Positions 12,549 to 23,990 of a DNA stretch of 64,000 nucleotides are shown piece after piece. A program made the translations under genes and the position numbers. The DNA lies in contig JAMPIV010000581.1 of NCBI GenBank assembly GCA_024509875.1, positions 1,054,501 to 1,118,500 on the forward strand. Reading direction: 5' to 3'. This DNA is from Oreohelix idahoensis. Its lineage: Eukaryota; Mollusca; Gastropoda; Stylommatophora; Oreohelicidae. Below the pieces are notes generated by a model. It saw only the letters and a program-made list of their open reading frames with translations, made no database searches and was not told the DNA's origin. The first letter of the stretch is position 1; every line of letters starts with the position of its first letter.

Positions 12549-13018
12549 TTAAGCTCAACTTGGACGAATCAATGAACAGCCTTCAAACGTAGTCTTTGTT
12601 GTTGATGCCAACAGACCCACTATATCAACGCAAGCAATGAGGTTATCTACCATTTTGAAATATGGAAGCAGATCGTTTTGCCGAGCAGGAAATATAGACA
12701 CATGCACTTTCTCTCTAGAAGATTCCATTGCTGCAGTCTGAACCCCAACAGCTCTAAATTTTTTAGCAATTACAGATCTCTCATTAGATCATTCAGTTCA
12801 CTCTGGGTAATTGTATGTGGCTGTGCAGACTCTTCAATAGGCACGACATCAGAATCTCTTGATGTAGATGCTTTCACATGTGACGGATGTCCACTGGCCT
12901 TATTATCTTCTTCATCATCCAGAGTATAAGATTCTGGTGGGTCCGGGCAAAAATAATCCACACTGTTCACACATTCACGAGGCATCTTGAACGACACATC
13001 TGCACTCACAGAATCCAC
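12549..13018 (-). pseudogene. N-terminal part of the same conserved invertebrate family
   Basis: From a start at 13018 the minus strand reads an acidic, Ser/Pro-rich N-terminus of 82 codons ending ITQSELNDLMRDL, then a stop near 12770. It continues in other frames with FPARQNDLLPYFKMVDNL and finally LFIDSSK next to the TTAA at 12549. The family-typical FIDSSK-SLK block is completed on the far side of the piggyBac element at 10361. Together with 9475-10361 this makes one ancestral gene of roughly 450-500 codons, with several frame breaks and no sign of current function. Confidence 0.6.
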
Positions 13019-13194
13019 AACACAAACGATGACAAGGAGGAAAAGTGGTTGCGATGACCGCTACAGATTCCAACATCCAATTGGCACGGCACTCAAGGCT
13101 ATCCGTCTCGAGGGGAATCATGCGCCAGGGCTATAGAAAAGAGAAGGACTGGGTCATTCGCGTCGGAAAGGTAAAGCCACCAGCCTTCTGACCG

Positions 13195-13210
13195 CCCCCC
13201 CCCCCCCCCC
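13195..13210. repeat. Poly-C homopolymer
   Basis: Sixteen consecutive C residues. The neighbouring bases up to 13800 contain no gene that I can recognise. Confidence 0.95.
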
Positions 13211-13999
13211 TTCCCTCTTTCGGATCTTCAAAAAACAGAGCTAATTCGCGATTTTTAAGCTCAAATTCGTGATCAGCATGTCAAAATTAGTTTAAAATAG
13301 CTACTTTTGTCTCGAATAAATTTTGGCTGTTGTCTAGATTGTAATATATTAGTTCGTCTGATAAAGTACTCATTATGTTTTTTTCATAGCGTTAAATTCG
13401 ATCCTGCTAACTGGAAATACAAATCGTACTTTAGACAATAAGTTTAAACTTAACAAGATATGCAGACATTCCAATAAAAATATAAGCCGCAGGCATCTTT
13501 TACCATGCCCTAATAACGAGGTCCATGAGCTTTGAGAAAAGGTCGAGCATGCATCATAACAACTTTTGCACCTAACTCCCTACTAGATGATAGTACATTT
13601 GCTTGAGTTAAACATTACAAACGTGTTGCAGTTGTGAAGCATAAATATTTTACAAGTATGTAATCCTTCATTTGTATGACAGCATTTGGACTAATTTTCC
13701 TTTGATGAAAGGATTGTCCGTCTTTTAACAAACGATTCGCAACCTGCCTTCAGACTGCTGGTTTCTTCCCATATATATGACAATTAGAGAAACATATTCA
13801 AATTAAGAATGTATAATACTGCTGGTAATGTGCTAACTTTACACAAACAACTAATGTACTGTTATAAAAGGCCTAGCGACATGAAAAAGAGGAAATTGTT
13901 GGCTGATAGGTTTAATACGGACCCTGATTATTATTCCTGTATAGCCAGGCAATCCTATGATTCGATGCACGGAAGAAAGATGATAATTAAATACTAATT
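13211..13999. other. Non-coding stretch
   Basis: A 62-codon plus-strand frame at 13809-13997 ends just before the retroposon but lacks recognisable features. Nothing else is seen. Confidence 0.4.
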
Positions 14000-14011
14000 A
14001 CATTTCCACTT

Positions 14012-14214
14012 ACGGGCTGATCACCTGTTTGCTAGTCAATTTGATTACGGAAACAATGGCAGATCGATTGATTTGTCGCTGCCCTAAAGATGCCATTAGG
14101 CATGATGGGTCACAGTGGCAGAGAAATCGATTTGTTGTTGCCCTAAGACGCCAATAGGCGTACTGGCCACCGACTGCTTTGTCGGTTGGTGGCTAAGGAT
14201 GGAAGAAGAAGAAG
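14012..14214 (+). mobile_element. GAA-tailed dimeric retroposon (SINE-like), copy 1
   Basis: The body is bounded by 12-bp duplications ACATTTCCACTT at 14000-14011 and 14215-14226. It starts CGGGCTGATCACC and ends in GGAAGAAGAAGAAG. Inside are two related units of about 60-70 bp, each built around GCCCTAA(A)GA(T/C)GCCA and a GGC(A/G)T(G/A) partner. No tRNA A or B box is seen. A second copy lies at 30360-30568 in reverse. The tail and duplication length match those of the RNase H LINE at 15552-17213, so that LINE class may have moved it. Confidence 0.88.
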
Positions 14215-14226
14215 ACATTTCCACTT

Positions 14227-14673
14227 GGGTTATGACATTTCGTGATAACATGAGTTGGCTGTTTGTTTGTTTGTTTGTTTAAAGTAGATTATTGACAGTA
14301 AATGTTCATGGCAATCATCATTATTATCGTCTGCTCATCTTACAGAGCATGGGGGAATAACTGCAGCAGGCGGCCTAGCACGTGTAACTGTGGTTTATGT
14401 GGCAGCTCGTCAGGCATTGACGTAAGAGGAGTCTCATAGAAGAGTTGTTCACAAGCTTGGTAATGAAGAACTAGCCAGCCACATTTAAACTCTCAAATTA
14501 GTCGCCATGTACGACATGCATCATGGTACAGTAGTCGTATTTGTTTCTTGGTTCCATCCGAGATCACCCGCAACTACACAAGGATATGATAAGAAATATT
14601 GACCGTTAATAATCGTTTCATTTTATTCGCTTCCACTTTTTTAAGCTTAAAATCTGTTCTGTATTCAACCCAG
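14227..14673. other. Probable intron, non-coding
   Basis: Contains a (GTTT)n run near 14265 and an AG/GT-bounded segment 14346-14421 that I considered as an exon and did not accept (see rejected items). Confidence 0.4.
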
Positions 14674-14808
14674 ATTGTCCACCTAGACTGTTTGGAAATA
14701 TGTGTTTGACCAGTTGTTCCAAACATTGTGTGAATATGACATGTGACAGTAGAACTGGAGTTTGCCATCAATGTGAAAAAGGTTTCATTGGTGATAAGTG
14801 CTTATCTG
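14674..14808 (+). CDS. EGF-like exon of a host receptor-type gene (partial)
   Basis: A pyrimidine-rich tract ending in CAG at 14671-14673 precedes an open segment of 135 bp that ends at a GT donor (GTAATG, 14809). Read in phase 1, it encodes eight cysteines with spacing C-x8-C-x3-C-x3-C-x4-C-x6-C-x2-C-x8-C. It includes CDSRTGVCHQC and GFIGDKC, which match the EGF/laminin-EGF repeats of MEGF, SREC and CED-1-like proteins. The exon is exactly 45 codons and symmetric phase 1-1, the usual form for shuffled EGF exons. It would lie in the extracellular part of a membrane or secreted protein. No neighbouring EGF exon was found; a transmembrane exon entered in phase 1 lies at 39922. A pseudo-exon cannot be excluded. 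Confidence 0.62.
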
Positions 14809-15009
14809 GTAATGTCTTTTATTACAGTTTATGTTATTATTCTATTTTCAAAGTTTATACAGTTGTGAACACTCAAATAATTTTAAAAAATATTCTAAAA
14901 CCATACACATATCTCTATTCCACATTTTAAGTTGTTTTAGAAGCGGTGACATTGAAACAGATTTTTTTTAACTCAAACGAAAATCTGACTACGGCGTCAT
15001 GAAACTAGA
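14809..15009. other. Intronic AT-rich sequence
   Basis: Follows the donor site of the EGF exon; no feature seen before the satellite begins. Confidence 0.4.
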
Positions 15010-15551
15010 AATTATATCTAACACACAACAATAACATAATAGTTATATCAAACAAACTAAAATAACATAATAGTTATATCTAACAAACTACAATAACATA
15101 ATAGTTAAATCTAACAAACTACAATAACATAATAATCATATCTAACAAACTACAATAATATAATAATAATATCTAACAAACTACAATAACATAATAATCA
15201 TATCTAACAAACTACAATAACATAATAATCATATCTAACAAACTACAATAACATAATAATCATATCTAACAAACTACAATAACATAATAATCATATCAAA
15301 CAAACTACAATAACATAATAATTATATCCAACAAACTTCAATTACATAGTCATATCTAACAAACTACAACAACAAAATGTTATATCTAACAAAATACAAT
15401 CACATAATAGTTATATTTAATAAACTACATAATAGTTATATCTAAGTAAGTTCAATGATATATATTTTAATGATTATATTTAACAAACTACAATAATATA
15501 ACAGCTATTTCCAACAACCAACAATAACATAATAGTTATATCTAACAAACT
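15010..15551. repeat. 31-bp satellite array, left part
   Basis: Units of about 31 bp contain AACAAACTACAATAACATA then ATAGTTATATCT. Copies vary, with shortened and deleted units near 15340-15480. The array resumes at 17214 after the LINE insertion, so the two parts were one block. Confidence 0.93.
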
Positions 15552-17213
15552 CTTTAGCTAGCTTTGCATCATCAAGTTTTAAATCCAGTTCTTTCTTTAC
15601 TGTTTTGTTGCTGAGTGTGAATATAGTGTAGACTGAACAATCCGACTTATCTAGGGATACAGCTAGATACCAGACTCACATACAAAACACATGTTGAGTC
15701 CCTAACTGCTAAGGCCTCTAGAAAAGGCTAAACCTCATAAAGCGTTTGGCAAGCACTGATTGGGGATCCAATCAGAGCACCTTACGACAACTGTACTTGG
15801 GATACGTGCGCTCAGTTATGGATTACTCTCTACCCCTGCAAGCCACTGCTAGCCCAACACTCAGACTGAAACTAGATCGCATACAAAACCAGGCACTCAG
15901 ATTCATCTGTGGAGGCTTGCGAACTACTCCGACCAGCGCATGTGAGATTTCCGCCAATGTGGAACCCCTAGAACTAAGGAGAGAGAAATCAGTCATTATC
16001 ACGGCAGAAAGATTCTTGCGAGCTGACAAAGATGACCCCTGCAAAAACGTTATCGGTGACCTCAACTCCAGGTACCGAATTAAAAAGACATCTTTCACTA
16101 GAAGGTACCAAGAGCTTTCAGGGAAGAACTACATACCAGAGACTAGACTACCTACTCAAGTTGTGCCTGACCTACCACCTCACGTAGAACTAAAAAGACC
16201 AATAATACGTACAAACCTTCTACAACCCGCAAATAAAAGCCTCATACCTACGCTGCTGAAAACATTTGCTATGGAAACCATCTGTCAGTACGATGAAGAC
16301 ATTATCCATGCCTATACAGACGGGTCAGCTTTCAAAGCAGTAATAAATGCTGGATACGGGGCCATAATCATCCCACCCAGTACTGAAGAACCCGTCAAAA
16401 TTGCAGGTCCCTGTGGTATCTGGTGCACAAACTACGAAGCCGAAGTAGTCGCCATCCAGAAAACCCTAACTAGAATTTTTGAACTCTTTGAATCAGACGA
16501 AATGGAACCAAATGATGTTGTGGTGTTCTCAGACTCGCAGGCTGCCCTCTTGGCAATAGGAAACTGGAAAACCAACTCGATCAGTATTATCCAGAAGGTT
16601 CAAGAAACATGCCACAAAATTATGAACTTGTACGGAACAGAAATATACATGCAATGGATACCTGGCCACATAAACATCACATTAAATGAAGTTGCTGATA
16701 GACTGGCAAAGAAGGGAGCAAAAATGCCACAGATTGATCACCCACTGAGTATGTTAACAGTTAAACAAATAGTCAAAAACAACTGTAAAGAAGTTTGGCT
16801 GAACACATGGGCACAGGCTAAAACAGGAAGAAGACTCTTCATTCACCAAACAGCCCCAAATAAGAAAGATGCTATGAACGATATCGAACGAAGGTACCAA
16901 ACCAAAATCTTCAGATTGAGAACAGGCCACTCTACACTAAATGGCCACAGAAACAGACTAAGTTCACAAAATATAGCAAAATGTAGACACTGCCCTAACC
17001 CGTTGGAGACAGTAGAACACCCCCTACTACAATGCCCTGCACTTCAGGGACTGAGACAACAACTGCTACCACACAACCCATCCATAGACAATACACTGTA
17101 TGGCAGCTCAGAACAGCTTATACGAACTGCGCAGTACCATATAATGGCATCAAGGTCACCAAGAGCTGACGCTCAGTGACAGTGGATCAAAGAAGAAGAA
17201 GAAGAAGAAGAAG
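15552..17213 (+). mobile_element. 5'-truncated LINE with RNase H and a (GAA)n tail
   Basis: The insert lies in the 31-bp satellite. ATCTAACAAACT occurs at 15540-15551 and again at 17214-17225, a 12-bp duplication, although the satellite itself could supply that match. The 3' end is GATCAAAGAAGAAGAAG, continuing as GAA repeats. Only the RT thumb and everything downstream remain. The class is an APE-type LINE of the I/Jockey assemblage that carries its own RNase H. Confidence 0.88.
15746..17179 (+). pseudogene. LINE ORF2 C-terminal part: RT thumb, RNase H, zinc-knuckle-like tail
   Basis: The frame runs 477 codons without a stop. The first codon is TTG within RT sequence, not a true start; RT-like sequence continues upstream in a shifted frame (near 15720). 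The thumb includes YVRSVMDYSLPL and QNQALRFICGG. RNase H motifs follow: AYTDGSA (near residue 190), NYEAEVVA (near 232), FSDSQAALLAI (near 262) and WIPGHINI with EVADRLAKKGA (near 305-320), giving the D-E-D-D set. The tail C-x2-C-x8-H-x4-C (CRHCPNPLETVEHPLLQC) is usual in this class. RNase H would remove template RNA during target-primed reverse transcription. The copy lacks endonuclease and RT palm, so it is dead despite the intact frame. Confidence 0.88.
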
Positions 17214-18197
17214 ATCTAACAAACTTCAATGACCCAATAGTTATATCTAACAAACTACAATAATATAACAGCTATTTCCAACAACCAACAATAACATAAT
17301 AGTTATATCTAACAAACTTCAATGACCCAATAGTTATATCTAACAAACTACAATGATATAACAGCTATTTCCAACAACCAACAAGAACATAATAGTTATA
17401 TCTAACAAACTTCAATGACCCAATAGTTATATCTAACAAACTTCAATGACCCATTAGTTATATCTAACAAACTACAATAATATAACAGCTATTTCCAACA
17501 ACCAACAATAGCATAATAGTTATGTCTAACAAACTACAATAAAATGATATTTATATCTAACTATATAAATATAAATAATATAATAGTAATATCTAACAGA
17601 CAAAAATAGAATATTATTGCTAACAAACAAAAATAACATTACAGATACATCCAACAATCAACAATAACATACTAGTTATATTTAACAAACAGAAATAACA
17701 TAATAGTTATATTTAGAAAACTACAATAACATAGTAGATATTTATAAAAACAACAATAACACAATAGTTATATTTAACAAACAACAATTACATTATAGTT
17801 ATATCAAACAAACAAAAATAACATAATAGTTATATCTAACAAACTACAATAACTTAATACTTATATCTAACAAACTGCAATAACACAATAGTTATATCTA
17901 ACAAACTACAATTACATAATAATCACATCTAACCAACTACAATAACATAATTGTTATATCTAACACACTATAATAACATAATAGTAATATGTAACACAAC
18001 AACAACATAATATTTATATCTAACAAACAACAATTACAAAATAGTTATATCTAACAAACTACAATCACATAATAGTTGTATCTAACAAACAACAATAACA
18101 TAATAGTTGTATTTAACAAACAACAATAAGATAATAGTTACATCTAACAAACAACAATAACATAACAGTTACATCTAACGAACAACAATAACATAAT
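17214..18197. repeat. 31-bp satellite array, right part, with higher-order units
   Basis: Continues the array at 15010-15551. Between about 17220 and 17510 a compound unit recurs, made of a TTCAATGACCC variant, an AATATAACAGCTATTTCC variant and a standard monomer. That is the signature of higher-order amplification. Farther right the monomers are more diverged. The array ends abruptly at 18197. Confidence 0.9.
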
Positions 18198-20798
18198 CTC
18201 ATTCCTTGTATGAGAGAGGTCTATATTGTGCTGCTCGTAAGTGTATTAATTTAAGACAAATTGAGTGAACTGCAAGAGTTATAGAGAAAACACGGATAAG
18301 GTGTGAAATTAACGAGAAAGACGACCTGGAAGGAGGTCTATTAACGCTATCACTCTTTCCAAGTCTACAACTCACTTCTGTAGTCTTAAGTATCACCCGC
18401 TCTCTCTTCTTTCTCACAGACAGGTAGAGAAATAATAAGAGCTTAAACAGTTATGGATGAAGGTCTTGAACAGTGCATTAACAAAAGGTTAAAATTTATT
18501 AAAGTTCTCATTAGTTTGTACAGAAAAAATAATAAGAATCTCAGCAAATAATATTTGATCAAATAACAAAGTTAACAATTACATCAATTCATACATCAAG
18601 GAAAACACACCAGAAGCATCCTGTAGGACACCGACAAATGAAATAAACAGAGATTTAACAGCCCTTCAGCTGGTTATGAGAATACAAAATAAAAACTAAA
18701 CACCATTTAGTGTCTTTTATGTTAAATCCACTAAAGGCGCTATCCATGCGACGTCTTCACACACACAAAAAACAAGATAGGCTGTAGATTAACGCTGTCT
18801 TTCCTCTGACAGCAAATACACACAGGGTCGTACTGACCGGAAGGCAAAAGAGTCGATGTCATCTCAGGGCAACCGTCTGTATTGGGGCTGTTATCCGGTG
18901 CGGCGAATTAAGGTAGACGTGTCTCGTATATGGAACTAGATGAGTAATCCGGTTTGGTTTGGCTTGAGACCTTTTGTTGGAACTGCGTACTCCTTTTAAG
19001 AACATAGTATGATAATTTCCACTAGCTGGCGATGCTGTGTAAGATGAGATTTTGGTTGCCACTAAGCTCTGACTTGTACTAAATAGGCGAGTAGGAAACC
19101 ACTACTGCACAATACTTGACGTCAGGCTGAGTCGTTGGTTCTACATTTCCGTGAAGGGTATTCACGTAATGTTTCCACTTGCTTAGTGAGAAGGTTAAGC
19201 TAAATATATTTGACAGGTACTTTTTGACATTCATCGTGTTATCTGCTTACTGGAAAAAACCGTTTGGCAGAAGGGAGAATGGTGTATTCCCTCCGTTGCG
19301 TACGTGTAGTGCTTTGCTTTAACAGTGGGGAGTTACATGGAACTATGACCAAATATACACCCGTTAACTCAAGAAAAATATAATTGTAACTTAATGTTAT
19401 AGTACAGTATTTGGTTTATTAATACAAGGCAAGTCTCTGCGCTGTCTCTTTCCACATGAATTGTCCTCCTCTTACTTCAACAATATCAGTTGTCAACATG
19501 CATCCCGCATAGGCTAATATCTTTTGCACATACATGTACATCCGAACATTTGCTCTGTGCAAAAAAATCGACGGAGTTTCCTTTCTCTATGAACACATGG
19601 GTGTTCCGACCATGTAGTTCTTTTTGTGAGGATGCACCATTCACACTATATATTTAATTGAATTTATATAAAACATAAACACTAGATCCATTACACAATT
19701 AAACTGTTTGCGACACGTGGGGTCGATACACAAAATGGAAAAGTACTAACTTTCTAAAATGGAATACATACAAGTGCAATGTTTATGCTATTATGATACT
19801 TTGTGACATTACGTGGTATAGGATTCTTTTGTTGGCCAGTGATTAACATTCTAGACTGCCTTGTAAGTTAGATCTAAACTACACAATAGCCATTCCATGG
19901 TTCCACACCCTGCCATAATACGTTGCTCCCAAAAACATAAATAACTACCTCCCACAATTCAGCCGTTATAGCGAAAACACGTCACTAGTCAGATTTATAC
20001 GACTAAATTACACAACTGTAGTTCCCAAAAGTAATGTCAACTTAAGCTTACTATTTAACCCATTGTAAACACTAACAAAACTAGGAGGCTACTAAACACA
20101 GTAAGCATCAGTTAGCTTAAGTTGTTAACTGCGCTACATTGGCACTGAATACATTACTGAGGAGTTGTCACAGAAAAAGAACTCCAAGTCATTGCTACCA
20201 GTTATATGTACACTAATAACTAAATATATATGATACGACAAATACAAACTCACTCCGAGATACCAACAATTTTAGCGATGAGGTCGAATCTTTTGCCCAC
20301 AATTTCCTGTGTCTCATTGGGTTTCTTCTCAGGCCCAGTTTGTGATCGAGTGTAAAGACATTTAAAGTGTATCAGGCTATATAGTCCAGAAAAGGACGCT
20401 GACCTGGCCATCTGCGTTCGCGTGCTGTGTGCAGGTGCTCCGGCTACTCCGCTTTCTAGCGTAACCCCGAGTAACATAAACATTAATCTAGAATTTACAT
20501 CAGAGACACCACATTTCCCTGTAATTCCTAACGTTACCCAGCTTTCAAAGGGTTGACTCTATGCTCAGCTTAAGTACAGGAGACCATTATTTAAGCTGCC
20601 GCCCGTACATCGGCTAGAGTGGTCAAAACACCATTACGTGTGAGGAACGTCTCCTTGGGCTGGCGTACTACCAGCATGCACGCAGGTGTGTCTTATGCAA
20701 TGTTACCGTATGCTGATAATCGCAGACCACTGAGGACTGAGCAATGAATTTATAATGAAGGCCAGAAGAGAAATCAAAAGCTAGACACGCCTTGGGGT
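18198..20798. other. Non-coding stretch, nothing recognised
   Basis: Starts abruptly at the end of the satellite, so it could be the edge of an inserted element, but no terminal repeat or coding sequence was found. Small open frames (18199, 18859, 20250, all minus) show no known features. Confidence 0.4.
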
Positions 20799-20812
20799 GG
20801 GGGGGGGGGGGG
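20799..20812. repeat. Poly-G homopolymer
   Basis: Fourteen G residues preceded by GGGGT. Confidence 0.9.
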
Positions 20813-21811
20813 TCTGAGCGGAAAATAATAAGACTATGGTCGTAATGGAAGAGTTTAAAAAAGAAAACTAAAGATCATATAGTCAGCAAGAATAGAAACA
20901 ATTTAAAGAGTAAGGCAATAAGAGAGGCTGGGACGGATTGGAAAATTCAGTTTTACTGTAAATTCGCGACAGTGAGGAAGGCTGTAATGTCCACTAACAT
21001 ATTTTCTTTCACACCCCAACAATCCACTGCATCCAGCATTAATTGCACCATTATAACGTCAGCTCACAGTCTCCTTCTTCGGTCTCATGTGCTGCTTCAT
21101 GAGTAGAACATGACGCTGCCGTTGTTGTCTTTTACCAGAAGGTTGTACGCTAAGACAAAGTGAGAGTTCTCCACAAAAGGTAACATCACGTGTGTGTAAA
21201 CATACACAGAAAAAAGACAAAGATAATGAAACGGCGTGCAGGAAACGATAACAAGATCTAACTTGAAGAAGCATCGCTACAAGATATAGAATCATCAGAG
21301 GCGCAATTAAAGTTGATGGCGCTCAAGGACGGTAAAGAATGGCGACCCTTAGAAACAATCGTCCCTTCATCCCATCTGCGGCCCACCATTACTTCCATTT
21401 CTTCTTTTCCTGACACATACATCTTTACGTAATTGAAACTACTCACGTCCTCTCCTTACCAATCAAGCTCTAAAATTGATCTGTTGCTCTTCACGTGACT
21501 TTAATTTAAAATTATACACATAAACATAAAGCAGGATAAATGGCATTGCTATCAATGACAAGAGGCAGTTGTGACGCGTTTAACCATAGCGCCCCCCTCC
21601 CCCCCACTTAAGAAAAAATGGGCAATCAGGGCTCGTGCCCCACCTGCGTCACCCTAGTTCAGCCACTGAGAACCATAACATTGGTGATAGTAAGAGAGAG
21701 CGAGAGAGAGAGAGAGAGCGTGAGAGACTGGCAGGGATATCATAAAACAAAAGATACAAAAGGATAGAGATTTTATTACAACTGAAGGTTACAGCAAAAA
21801 CCAAACGCTTG
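20813..21811. other. Non-coding stretch with a (GA)n run
   Basis: An imperfect GA repeat lies at about 21690-21727. No gene was recognised. Confidence 0.45.
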
Positions 21812-23990
21812 TTATTGTTGATCAGAAATGACGTCACTGTACTCCGGGCAAACCCATAGGTGCTTAGTCTCTCTCAGCAAACGTCGAAGTGTTTGAATGC
21901 AGATTGTTCTTGTTGCGCACTGGTTGTATACACGCCGGATGCTTCCTCTCATACGCCCATCCCTACTGGTCTTACGTGTGATGCAAAATTCAAGCAATCG
22001 TAGCCATGATGACTCATCGATTGCAGTGAAATTCTATTTTAGGCGATCAGCAAATTACCTTAGTATCACTCAATTATCCATATCGAAAGCACCCTCTACA
22101 GGTGCTCTTGAAACTACTCTGTCAGTTCTTTGACTGCCTCGTACCCAAGACAGTAGATCCACACCAGTTCCTGAGGATTCGAGGCTTCGATGGAAATGTT
22201 TGAATTCATGCCGGGGCCATCTACTTTGCATCTTCCGCGATTGTGAGACTGATACAGCAACAGCCCTTGTTAATGAAGTCTCAGACACAACCGCCTTAAG
22301 GCTGCAGAAACTTCGTCTACCTCCATTCTCATGCTTGAAATTCTTATTGTGTATGTCGGCTATGTGCACCGACCATTCTGCCCTTTACTCTAGCAGAAAA
22401 GCCCACCCCGATTTCTCGTCAGGTAATACAGACTCAGCAGTGTACACAATGGCATCCCCAGCATGATAATTTTTCAGCTGATCAATTTCCAGCTCTGCCC
22501 TCCCGTTGACCCAAGTTCTGCACTTCCTTCCAAGGCTGGTGATGAGTTGCTGGTAGTTCATTCAGTTCTCACCTCATTTACTCTACTCTTCTCCCTTGAA
22601 TACATTTTCACCTGTGGTCACCTGTCTAATAGTTACCTCTGCCAACACCATCGTGACATCCCCCTCTTCATTGTTGCTCCTTTGATGTCAGCTACGTTCC
22701 CATGCAAGAGATACCTTTTGTCTGTCGTTACTCGCATATACGCTTTTGCCTGGGCCATCGCATGTCTGGATCTAACTGGCAGAAATCCAATCATGTGTCG
22801 AATCGTCACAACAGGGATAGTTCGCGTGCAGCCCAAGACCATATGCATCCCTTCTACATGAATGCGTTCCAGTCCTTCACATTGTGATATTCACAGAATG
22901 AGTATTTTCAGGTTTTACTCGATCACAGACATGACCAGCTGATTATATGAAAATTATACAGAAGAAACAGTAGTCTTTGCTGCAGATGCTGTAGCCATTG
23001 TTTTTATGGCTACCAGACCCCACGTGCACTTCTGAATGATGTAATCAGCATGGCGCTTATACGACAGACCGCGATCAAATGTCACTCCAAGGTATTTCTG
23101 CTTGTCTTGCTTTTCAATTTTCTCTACACTGAGAGTAATGTCTGAAAGATCTGCTTTCAATTTGTGTTATTTAAGGAGCATCACATGACACTATCTTGTC
23201 TATCTGAGCAAGTTCTCTAAATGAGCAAGTCATCGGCAAAAGATTAAAGTTCGTCCCAATCCTTTTGGCTGAATTGTAGCTATTTTTGCTATATAGATTT
23301 TCCACAGCACCGCTGGTAATGGAGAACCCTGGGGTACCCGGGGCAAACGTGCATTGATTATGATGTCCATGTCCCCAAGCAAAATCCATCTATCTCACCG
23401 TTAAGGCAGCTGCTATCCACTGTGTTAGCCAAGTGTTTACATCACACGCCATTACACAGTCCATTAAGGTTACAAAGCCAACACTACAGTAATCATCCTG
23501 TATGTCAATTGCCACAGCCAGCGTTTCATGTTTGCCCTCGATACCTTTATTTACATCGTACTCATATATTCCAGCGTTACTTCATTTGTTTATTACTGCC
23601 CACAGTATCAGGGAGGATGTGCACATTATCAAGGTGGTTCACTAATTATCTCACCACTATCTTCTCAAGTCATTTGCCGTAGATATTCTATAATATGACG
23701 ATTCGATAGCTGCTAACAGTGTGAAACATTTACCAGATTTACAAAGTGGCCGAAGGTTACTATGTAGCCAGTCTCCCGGCATCTCAGTATTCTGTATGCT
23801 GGTGTTGAAATCCCTCACTACATTCAAAATGCCTGTGTCATCAAACTCTTTTATATGTTGATACAGTACACCATCAGGACCCAGGGCAGTGTTTCTACTT
23901 GTTTTTACAGTATACAAAAACGTCGTCTTCAGATATGAGGTCGAAATATATCTCGCCTCTGATGTCGTTTTCCAGTACACGGTTCTTAAT
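21812..23990 (-). pseudogene. Decayed LINE: RT, RNase H and C-terminal zinc motif
   Basis: Reading the minus strand from 23980, RT blocks appear: NTALGPDGVLYQHIKEFDD and MPGDWLHSNLRPLCKSGK. They are followed by scattered palm remnants, then KQKYLGVTFDRGLSYKRHAD (23110-23040) and GMHMVLGCTRTIPVV (22850-22800) from the thumb. RNase H remnants follow: YTAESVLPDEKSGWAFLLE near 22450 and a W-x-GHEAVK-like block near 22130. A C-terminal ETKHLWVCPEY lies near 21840. Frame changes and stops are frequent, so this is an old copy. The order matches the I/Jockey-type LINE at 15552-17213, but the sequence is a different family. Confidence 0.75.

Noticed and set aside
14346..14421. Segment bounded by TTACAG and GTAAGA as another exon, Cys-rich in one frame
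   Set aside because: Length of 76 bp does not keep the phase of the EGF exon, and no domain pattern fits in the phase-1 frame.
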